Made by a program: the position numbers and the translations under genes | In this document: positions 6,575 to 12,718 of the stretch, one piece after another | Position numbering within the stretch: position 1 is the first letter of the stretch | How the letters are laid out: every line of letters begins with the position of its first letter | IMG/VR virus record: IMGVR_UViG_3300030012_004039 | Location: 1 to 53,833 of that record | Reading direction: 5' to 3' (one strand) | DNA from: a virus | DNA length: 53,833 nt | The notes under the pieces: generated by a model | What the model was told of the DNA's origin: nothing | The model's input: only the letters and a program-made list of their open reading frames with translations | The model's database searches: none

Positions 6575-7501
6575 CTATTTCTTCATCCTAATATTAATAT
6601 CAGGATATTCTCTCATAGTATTAATAACTATGTTTTTTATTTCATTTTTATCTAAATCTTGAACTATTTTTTTCTCAACTATAACAGGCTCTACCTTTTT
6701 TTCAGGTACTATAACTAAATCTTTATTTTTAATTTTACGTTTAGGCTTAACTTTTTCAAAAGCTACATTAGCTGCGATAACCATTGTTACTGCTAATGGA
6801 TCGAATACAAAAATAATTAGTAACATAAACCAATTTACTATTTGCTCCATTGGCTTATTAGTTAAATTAGCCATATATTTTAAAGGACCTAATTCTCTAG
6901 CTGATTCGTTACCTATTTGCATCTCTAATATTTTTACGTCATATAAAGCTATACTATCAGTAACTGCTGATAAATTATCTTTAGTTTCAGATAATTCCTT
7001 CTGTTTTATTTTCCTTACTCTAGATGAAGTAGTAGTAACTAATTGACCTGATTCTCTATCTACATACTGAATCATAGTAGGGTTAGCTAAAGCAGTGGTT
7101 AACTCACTTACTCTCAATTTATAATCATCTCTAGATTCTATAAATCTTGTTCTTTTAGCATCTAATATTTGAACTTGCTTATCTAAAAACTGAGATTCAG
7201 TATTAGTTTCTTGAAATGCACCTGAAAGAAATCCATATATACCACCGGAAGTAATTATCATTAATATAAACACTGCTAGAACTAAGTATGTTCTTAACCA
7301 TTTATTAATATCAGTCCAATATTGATATAATAAAGATGCAACTACTAATTTAGCTGCTTCTAGAGCTCCAGCCATTATAATAACTTCTAAAGAAGCTCCT
7401 GCAAATAATTTACTTAATCCAAAAACTGAATAAAAAGCTGCAGATACTGATACTGATAGAGCAGATATAGCAACTACACTTGGAAATAAATACTTTTTCA
7501 T
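6575..7501 (-). CDS. multi-TM membrane protein with coiled coil
   Basis: 308 residues. Hydrophobic segments at about 5-30, 36-58, 68-95 and 220-245, with a long polar helical region (about 98-205) between the third and fourth, likely a coiled coil exposed to one side of the membrane, and a basic Lys-rich C-terminal tail (KVKPKRKIKNKDL...). Phage-encoded membrane proteins with this outline are common in large marine phages but have no assigned role. It is transcribed directly after the head-type protein at 7505-7951. Confidence 0.6.
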   Translation of the reverse strand: MKKYLFPSVVAISALSVSVSAAFYSVFGLSKLFAGASLEVIIMAGALEAAKLVVASLLYQYWTDINKWLRTYLVLAVFILMIITSGGIYGFLSGAFQETNTESQFLDKQVQILDAKRTRFIESRDDYKLRVSELTTALANPTMIQYVDRESGQLVTTTSSRVRKIKQKELSETKDNLSAVTDSIALYDVKILEMQIGNESARELGPLKYMANLTNKPMEQIVNWFMLLIIFVFDPLAVTMVIAANVAFEKVKPKRKIKNKDLVIVPEKKVEPVIVEKKIVQDLDKNEIKNIVINTMREYPDINIRMKK

Positions 7502-7504
7502 AAC

Positions 7505-7951
7505 TTACCATTTTCGACAAGACCAGTACCTTGCTTTAGTTTTAGGTCCTGGATTATCACAATTATGTCTTGCTCTAAATGATTTTCTCCTTGCTGGATT
7601 ATCTTTTTTAATACTCATACCCTTTTGTCCAAAGTTTACTTTAACCACATTACCTTTAGGATTTTTTACATAAACTTTAAATTTTTTTACATCACCTTGC
7701 ATTATTTTATTAAGCTTAACTTTTCTACCTTGATATTCTGCTTCTTGAAATAATACAGGTTCTGAATGTTCGACTATTTCTAAACGTAATTTATTACTTC
7801 TATAAAGTACGCTTTCACTTTTACCTTTCTTTAGTTTATTACCAGCCTTAACAGCCGCTTTATAAGCTTTAGACCCTTTACGAGCTGATCTCTCTCCACG
7901 TTTCTTCTTCTGATTAATATTATGCCATAGTCCTTTACTTTGTTCTTTCAT
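7505..7951 (-). CDS. small basic virion-type protein with SFRARHNCDNPGPKTKARY motif
   Basis: 148 residues, strongly basic. N-terminal segment KGLWHNINQKKKRGE (about 6-20) and C-terminal RKSFRARHNCDNPG...KARYWSCRKW, a Cys/His/Trp-rich motif that I recognise as recurring in small proteins of large marine phages, often next to proteins with head-targeting peptides. The two Cys and the His could form a metal or structural site. Probably a packaged, DNA-associated head protein; that role is inferred from charge and neighbours. Confidence 0.5.
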   Translation of the reverse strand: MKEQSKGLWHNINQKKKRGERSARKGSKAYKAAVKAGNKLKKGKSESVLYRSNKLRLEIVEHSEPVLFQEAEYQGRKVKLNKIMQGDVKKFKVYVKNPKGNVVKVNFGQKGMSIKKDNPARRKSFRARHNCDNPGPKTKARYWSCRKW

Positions 7952-8919
7952 TACTTTCTCCCTGATTTCATGTTAGCACACCAGTGATACATCTTTCCCT
8001 TCTCACCACCATACTTTTTAGCTTTAGCTCTTAAATCAGTTACTGAGCCTTTACAACTAGCTCCTGAACGTTTTACTCTTCCAGGTCTACTTTTACCCTT
8101 TACTTTACCATCTCTAAAGTTTTCATCAAATTTATCATATCCTGATCCATAAGGTGCAGCTTTACCATCATGATCAGTTACTGTATTCTCTTTCATAGAT
8201 TTATATATTCTAGCAGCTACAGATTTAGCTCGTTCTTTAGATAATCCTGGATTATCTTTATATGTAGCTTGATAAATACCTTTAAGAGTATAATTTCTAC
8301 CTTTTTTTAATGTTACTCTATATCCTTTACCCTTAAATGCTCTTTTACCAGCATCTTTAGAAGGATCTTTAGCACTTGGAGCTTTACCGTGATGAAACTC
8401 TTTTTTTAATAAATCAGGTCCAGCAGGCTTTTTACCTATTTTTCCATTGATACCATATCCACAAGTACCCTCTTTAACTCTATCAGGAAGTTCTTCGTAA
8501 TCCTTTTTAGTCATTTTACTTGCTATTTTTTTAGCTGCATCTTTATCTGTAGCAAACATAAATCTTTGTTGAGCTTTAGATGCAAACTTTTCAGCCATTT
8601 TCTTTAAACTAGTTTCACTTTTCTTAACTGAATTGATATACTTTCTATATACTGCAGCTTGAGCAGTTTTACCAGCAGCTTTAGCTCTTTGTTCCATTGC
8701 TACTGCAGCTTGAACTTTATGTGCATGTTTTTTGCCTGATGATTTTATTTTACTTACTGACGCTTTAGCATCTTTTACTGTAGCAAATTTAAGACCATGA
8801 ATAGTTCCTTTAGGATTTTCATCAGTATATAGATCAGAATGAGAGGAAGAACCTCTATGTTGACCTTTCTTCCTTGGAATCCTAGGAGCTTCATTTAATA
8901 TGTCTTTTAATTTAATCAC
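7951..8919 (-). CDS. basic head-type protein with MIKLKDILNE targeting peptide
   Basis: 322 residues from a GTG start at 8919, chosen over the in-frame TTG at 8925 because it yields MIKLKDILNE followed by A, matching the N-termini encoded at 9238 (MIKLKNILNE) and 9726 (MIKIKDILTE). The peptide resembles T4 capsid-targeting sequences that end in a prohead protease site (hydrophobic-x-Glu before a small residue). The body is Lys/Ala rich and helical, with SKAQQRFMFA (about 115-124) and a C-terminal SCKGSVTDLRAKAKKYGGEK...HWCANMKSGRK segment recurring in marine phage proteins. The start overlaps the upstream gene. Likely an internal head protein. Confidence 0.6.
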   Translation of the reverse strand: MIKLKDILNEAPRIPRKKGQHRGSSSHSDLYTDENPKGTIHGLKFATVKDAKASVSKIKSSGKKHAHKVQAAVAMEQRAKAAGKTAQAAVYRKYINSVKKSETSLKKMAEKFASKAQQRFMFATDKDAAKKIASKMTKKDYEELPDRVKEGTCGYGINGKIGKKPAGPDLLKKEFHHGKAPSAKDPSKDAGKRAFKGKGYRVTLKKGRNYTLKGIYQATYKDNPGLSKERAKSVAARIYKSMKENTVTDHDGKAAPYGSGYDKFDENFRDGKVKGKSRPGRVKRSGASCKGSVTDLRAKAKKYGGEKGKMYHWCANMKSGRK

Positions 8920-9238
8920 CGTCAATCTTACCTATTTCAGGATGGTATCCTAACCAAACAAATTTAGGATGACCAAATGATTTACCATGTTCTCTAAAAT
9001 CGTCAGCAGGAGTATTAGCTGCTCTTAATTCAGCTGAAACTATATTATCAGGTGAGCCATACCAATAAGCTACATCATACCCTCCATCATTTTTCCATCT
9101 TACTATAAGTCCTCGCTTATGTTCATCAGTATCAGCTTGTAAAACTATTGTTTTACCCTTAGGTAATCTAAGGTCAGCATTAATCTCTTGAGGCTGTTCA
9201 TGAGAATCTTCATTTAATATATTTTTTAACTTAATCAT
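8912..9238 (-). CDS. small protein with MIKLKNILNE targeting peptide
   Basis: 108 residues. After the first 10 residues (MIKLKNILNE), which I read as a head-targeting peptide, comes an acidic beta-rich domain (RLPKGKTIVLQADTDEHKRG, then GLIVRWKNDGGYDVAYWYG). Unlike its neighbours it is not strongly basic. Its 3' end overlaps the next start by 8 nt. A TATATATA-rich tract with GATATTTATATA lies 6-17 nt upstream. Function unknown; packaging in the head is inferred from the N-terminal peptide. Confidence 0.55.
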   Translation of the reverse strand: MIKLKNILNEDSHEQPQEINADLRLPKGKTIVLQADTDEHKRGLIVRWKNDGGYDVAYWYGSPDNIVSAELRAANTPADDFREHGKSFGHPKFVWLGYHPEIGKIDGD

Positions 9239-9243
9239 ATATA

Positions 9244-9255
9244 TAAATATCAGCT
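9244..9255 (-). promoter_or_regulatory. possible second-type (late?) promoter element
   Basis: Minus strand GATATTTATATA just upstream of the head-type gene starting at 9238; the same element occurs at 19906-19917 upstream of the 524-aa head-type gene. There is no TTG at the -33 position, unlike the main promoter set. This is only suggestive in AT-rich DNA. Confidence 0.25.
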
Positions 9256-9726
9256 TTTACGCCATCCACCACCTAAACTTTTATATTTTTTAGCTGCCCA
9301 TGCATTAGCATAAGCAGATGGATATACATCAAACTTTTTTCTAGCTTGAGCTAAAGCGTATGCCCACTTGTCTGGCTTAGTTGGTTTATTTTTTTCAACT
9401 AATCTATTAATTTCTTGTAATTTTTGTTCTGTTGATACCATTTTCGGTTTCTTCCCTGGTTTACCCGTGCCTTTATATGCAGCACGTTTTCTTCTAGTTG
9501 CAGATGCTTTATCTTTCTTACTCATACTAGCAGCTTTAGAAGCTGGTACACATTTAGGATATGCTCGTTTACCACCAGCTCTAGATTTACTATCAGCGGA
9601 AGCACCACATTTAGGATGCTTACCGCTTTTAGTTTTACGAGACACATCAACCCATTTTTGACGGAACCATTTACCTAGCCCACCTCTTACTTTATCTTCG
9701 GTTAATATGTCTTTTATTTTAATCAT
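9250..9726 (-). CDS. basic head-type protein with MIKIKDILTE targeting peptide
   Basis: 158 residues, very basic. MIKIKDILTE is followed by a domain beginning RGGLGKWFRQKWVDVSRK, with paired KHPKCG and YPKCVPASKAA motifs and a basic SATRRKRAAYKG stretch, then a C-terminal YALAQARKKFDVYPSAYANA...GGGWRKS module. Both modules recur in small proteins of large marine phages (DUF5872/DUF6321-like, from memory). The Cys residues may bind a metal. Probably a DNA-associated internal head protein cleaved after Glu10. Confidence 0.6.
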   Translation of the reverse strand: MIKIKDILTEDKVRGGLGKWFRQKWVDVSRKTKSGKHPKCGASADSKSRAGGKRAYPKCVPASKAASMSKKDKASATRRKRAAYKGTGKPGKKPKMVSTEQKLQEINRLVEKNKPTKPDKWAYALAQARKKFDVYPSAYANAWAAKKYKSLGGGWRKS

Positions 9727-9785
9727 AATTCAGTATCAGGATACCAATTATCCCATTCATCTGGTTCTAAATTATACAATGTCAT
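9723..9785 (-). CDS. tiny acidic protein (20 aa), possible
   Basis: ATG 9785, TGA 9723-9725; reads MTLYNLEPDEWDNWYPDTEL. It overlaps the endolysin stop at one end and the next ATG (ATGA) at the other. Trp-rich and acidic. Exact fit between two genes suggests coupling; it could also be chance. Confidence 0.35.
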   Translation of the reverse strand: MTLYNLEPDEWDNWYPDTEL

Positions 9786-10374
9786 CACTCGTTAACAAAG
9801 TATACGTAAAATTATTATCCCACTTATCTCTAGCTGTTTGACAGATATCTAAAAAAGAATGCCAATCATCATTAGATGCAATTACTTGGCATCCTGCTGA
9901 CCATTTATCTACATATGTAGAGGTTTTGCCTGCATATTTAGTGGCTCTATGAATATTAATACCAAATAAACCTTCGTCTATAGTAGTATCATCAAAATCA
10001 TAATGTCCATCTTTATCTCTATCTCTATATACTTTTACAGATCTATGTTGTCCTAAAGCTAAATACCTTCCTTGATGTAATCTTAACTTATGAGATCCTC
10101 TGTATTGACCAGGTACTAATATAGCACATCCTTTATCTAACATAGGATTATCCATCCAATCATCACCTGGATCAGTCGTACATTCATAACAATGAAACTT
10201 CCATTCACCTTCATCTTTATACGATATAGTAATATGGTCATCGAACTTATTAGTCACTCTAGTTCCTGTAGCCATATTTCTTATTCCAACGATGTTAACG
10301 TTATAATCACCATTCTCAAACCATTTATAATCTTTAGCTTTTACGGCAGCTTCTACCTGTTCTCTTGTATACAT
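9772..10374 (-). CDS. L,D-transpeptidase-fold endolysin candidate
   Basis: 200 residues from ATG 10374 (AGGA 9 nt upstream; the in-frame ATG at 10395 would overlap the holin gene further). The segment FGINIHRATKYAGK...DKWSAGCQV contains His142, Ser159 and Cys162, the H...S-x-G-C arrangement of the YkuD L,D-transpeptidase fold, whose Cys acts on peptidoglycan peptides. There is no signal peptide. It lies directly after a 2-TM holin candidate, which supports a lysis role. The exact bond cut cannot be told from the sequence. Confidence 0.65.
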   Translation of the reverse strand: MYTREQVEAAVKAKDYKWFENGDYNVNIVGIRNMATGTRVTNKFDDHITISYKDEGEWKFHCYECTTDPGDDWMDNPMLDKGCAILVPGQYRGSHKLRLHQGRYLALGQHRSVKVYRDRDKDGHYDFDDTTIDEGLFGINIHRATKYAGKTSTYVDKWSAGCQVIASNDDWHSFLDICQTARDKWDNNFTYTLLTSDDIV

Positions 10375-10378
10375 ATTC

Positions 10379-10603
10379 TTATTTCCTATTTGCAAATTTT
10401 TCTAAACCTGCTATACCGAAGCAACCTAGAACTACCATCACAAATGAATTATAGATTGCTTCATTTATTACTAAATCATTCCCGACCCATCCTGTTATTA
10501 CGTCGGCTAACATTACAACAACCATTACTACAAAAGCACAAAAACCTATAATACTTTTTTCGTTCCAGGTGTTATCATCTTTAAATATATTTTTCCAGCT
10601 CAT
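10379..10603 (-). CDS. holin candidate (two TM)
   Basis: 74 residues from ATG 10603, preceded by AGAGGTAAT (good Shine-Dalgarno); the longer in-frame start at 10660 would overlap the upstream gene by over 50 nt. Two hydrophobic segments (about residues 18-37 and 49-65) separated by a short acidic loop (NDLVINEAIY), with a short charged C-terminus (EKFANRK). Size, topology and position immediately before the endolysin candidate fit a small phage holin that permeabilises the inner membrane. Confidence 0.6.
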   Translation of the reverse strand: MSWKNIFKDDNTWNEKSIIGFCAFVVMVVVMLADVITGWVGNDLVINEAIYNSFVMVVLGCFGIAGLEKFANRK

Positions 10604-10604
10604 A

Positions 10605-10931
10605 TTACCTCTTACAATATCCGTTTTTATTACGTTCTGTAGCCCAATATGCCCATACACCTGAAGCTACTAAAAATATTAGTCCCCACCAACCATTTAC
10701 ACCAAATAGACAGCCAGCTCCTAGTGCTAATAAATATCCACCGTAACACTTTATATAGCATTTTATCTTATCAATTAATCCTGATTCTACTGCTTCTTTA
10801 TATTCTTCTACGATTTTATCGTCAATTTCAGTTCTATCTAGTATTTCATGTAATTTATTCATTACTTTTTCATCAATAGTTGTTTTCTCTAATAATTTAT
10901 CAACAACTTTACTTAATTTACTTTTACCCAT
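10605..10931 (-). CDS. two-TM membrane protein of the lysis cassette
   Basis: 108 residues. The first 60 are charged and helical (KLHEILDRTEIDDKIVEEYKE), followed by two close hydrophobic segments (about 65-79 and 81-97) and a basic tail (ERNKNGYCKR). It sits between the thioredoxin-like gene and the holin candidate, and its stop overlaps the holin gene region. It may be a second holin, an antiholin or a pinholin partner; nothing in the sequence decides this. Confidence 0.55.
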   Translation of the reverse strand: MGKSKLSKVVDKLLEKTTIDEKVMNKLHEILDRTEIDDKIVEEYKEAVESGLIDKIKCYIKCYGGYLLALGAGCLFGVNGWWGLIFLVASGVWAYWATERNKNGYCKR

Positions 10932-10940
10932 TTTTATCTC

Positions 10941-11288
10941 CTAAAACGAATCCATTAATATTTCGTCAATTTTCTCTTGTACCTCTTCTTTAGTTGCTTT
11001 CATAGCAAAAGATATATCAGCTTGAAAACGTTTAACTTCTTCACCTTCATAAAAAATAATAATAGTCGGTACAACAACTATTTCATATTTATCTTGAGCT
11101 TTAGTATCAGTAGCTATATCACATTTTTTAATTTTAGCATCTTTTAAATCACCTACCCATTTAACATCAGCAGCTGAATTCCAACCAGCATTGAAATGAA
11201 CAATAGTAAGTTCACTTCCTACCTTTAATGTCTGTGTCATACCAAACACTGGAATCATTAAAAGTAGTATTAGTTTAAATAATTTCAT
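10941..11288 (-). CDS. exported thioredoxin-fold protein lacking the CxxC site
   Basis: 115 residues. The first 19 form a clear signal peptide (MKLFKLILLLMIPVFGMTQ). The mature part follows the thioredoxin fold: strand LTIVHFNAGW (28-36), helix, strand, then VVVPTIIIFYEGEEVKRF with the cis-proline VPT (73-75). At the active site the expected WCxxC is W-N-S-A, so both redox Cys are gone; one Cys remains at about 56. It is therefore likely a binding or chaperone-type periplasmic protein rather than an oxidoreductase. It lies in the envelope/lysis cassette. Confidence 0.7.
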   Translation of the reverse strand: MKLFKLILLLMIPVFGMTQTLKVGSELTIVHFNAGWNSAADVKWVGDLKDAKIKKCDIATDTKAQDKYEIVVVPTIIIFYEGEEVKRFQADISFAMKATKEEVQEKIDEILMDSF

Positions 11289-11290
11289 AA

Positions 11291-11581
11291 CTATCTCCTG
11301 TTTAATTCGTCGATTTTTTCTTCTATTCTATCAAGATCTTCTTTTATTTCTTCGACATCTTCTTGAGTATTTTCTATCGTTAAACGTATATTCTTATCTT
11401 TCATATCAAATTCCATACGCGTTACATCTGGTGGTGGAGGGATAGGCAATTCTTTAGCTTCTTCTATATCAGCTTGAAGAGCAAACCACATACCAATAAT
11501 TGTAGCCATAGCAAAACCTATTGCTATCAATGTTTTTATACTAACCTTAAAACCTGTGTCTTCATTTAATTCTTTTGCCAT
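11291..11581 (-). CDS. single-TM protein with C-terminal coiled coil (spanin-like?)
   Basis: 96 residues: short cytoplasmic N-terminus, one TM helix (about 13-36), a Pro-rich hinge (PIPPPPD), then a heptad-patterned coiled coil to the end (NTQEDVEEIKEDLDRIEEKI). This is the outline of an inner-membrane spanin (Rz-type) and it lies among lysis genes, but no separate outer-membrane spanin lipoprotein is evident. Tail-associated or envelope-tethering roles are alternatives. Confidence 0.5.
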   Translation of the reverse strand: MAKELNEDTGFKVSIKTLIAIGFAMATIIGMWFALQADIEEAKELPIPPPPDVTRMEFDMKDKNIRLTIENTQEDVEEIKEDLDRIEEKIDELNRR

Positions 11582-11593
11582 TTTAATTTACTC

Positions 11594-12718
11594 CTACCTT
11601 ATTACGTAGTTAATCCCTACGCTAAAATCGTGCCAGTTACGATTCCAATATTTGTTATATTTTCCTTCTAGAAAAACTCCTAAACTCTTATTAAATTTAT
11701 AACCAAATATTAATCCACCTGAATAATCTAACCACTGACCATTATTATAAGCGTGATATGAAAATTCATCACCATCATCATAATGATAAGGCATTAAATT
11801 ACCCCATGAATGTAACCAAAAGTCTTTAGTATAATGATAAAAATCAAAACCTACTACTAAAGAATATTCAAACGTTTGATCCAGTTGACCTCTCTTCTTT
11901 TCAGTATATTCAGATAAAACTTGAGGAACTACAACTCCTTCCCATATCTGAGTATTTTCAGCAACTAGATTACCTGATGGATCATAATAGCTTTCACCAC
12001 CTAATCCATCGAATTCAACAGTATACCCTTCTTGTAATGCTAAATAAGTATAATGTAAATTACCATTAGATAGTTTCCATTCTTCTAAAGGATCATAACC
12101 GTAAGGTTCAGAAAGTCTTTGAACAGTACCGATATTTAATGATAATTTTCTACCTAGATTCTGTCTATATCTTTGAGATGCTTCAAAATATTTTATATCA
12201 GCAAACCCATCTTCTAAATATTCAACTTTAGCAATCCATTTTTCTCCGACATATCTTAAAAAATGATGTTGATTAAGAAAATTAGTACCTTGTTGTCTAG
12301 TATAATCACCTTCAAATAAAAACTCAAACCCTTTTACTTTACCGATAGTAGCAGCATCTGAAAATGATTTCTCAGTTCCATCATAAAATACATTAGCTCT
12401 ATTTTCATATCCTAATCTGGCGATCTTTCTAACTCCAAAAGTAATTGAATAATCAAAAGGAGTTTCAATAGTATTAGTTTCTAATCCATTTGTTACTGAA
12501 TAAATATCTATATCGGATATAGAGTTACCTCCGTTTATAGCACCGTAAAATGTTGCAAATTTAAATAAATCATCTTTTAAAAACGATTTAACTTTACTTT
12601 CTTGAGCATGAGCACAGCTCGATATTAACATTAAGAAAGTTAAAAATACTAAACCTAGGAAAGCAGCTACTTTTCTTCGACAGCTTTCTTTATATTGTTT
12701 TGGTGTTCTCTCTGTCAT
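11594..12718 (-). CDS. phage-encoded outer-membrane beta-barrel protein
   Basis: 374 residues. A basic N-terminus and hydrophobic segment (about 17-34) end in LISSCAHAQ, readable as a signal peptidase I site (AHA before Q) or a lipobox (ISSC). The mature protein consists of alternating-residue amphipathic strands with many aromatic girdle residues (for example KGFEFLFEGDYTRQ, EYSLVVGFDFYHY, LIFGYKFNKSLGVFLEGKY) and ends DFSVGINYVIR, like a C-terminal outer-membrane strand. A barrel of roughly 14-16 strands is plausible. It overlaps the T9SS-type gene by 4 nt (ATGA), so the two are translationally coupled. Function unknown: receptor masking, superinfection exclusion or lysis are candidates. 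Confidence 0.7.
   Translation of the reverse strand: MTERTPKQYKESCRRKVAAFLGLVFLTFLMLISSCAHAQESKVKSFLKDDLFKFATFYGAINGGNSISDIDIYSVTNGLETNTIETPFDYSITFGVRKIARLGYENRANVFYDGTEKSFSDAATIGKVKGFEFLFEGDYTRQQGTNFLNQHHFLRYVGEKWIAKVEYLEDGFADIKYFEASQRYRQNLGRKLSLNIGTVQRLSEPYGYDPLEEWKLSNGNLHYTYLALQEGYTVEFDGLGGESYYDPSGNLVAENTQIWEGVVVPQVLSEYTEKKRGQLDQTFEYSLVVGFDFYHYTKDFWLHSWGNLMPYHYDDGDEFSYHAYNNGQWLDYSGGLIFGYKFNKSLGVFLEGKYNKYWNRNWHDFSVGINYVIR

Noticed and set aside
11594-12718. PorP/SprF-type T9SS membrane protein, suggested by the neighbouring T9SS substrate
   Set aside because: The barrel-like sequence lacks the PorP/SprF start region and motifs I would expect; kept as an unspecified outer-membrane protein.
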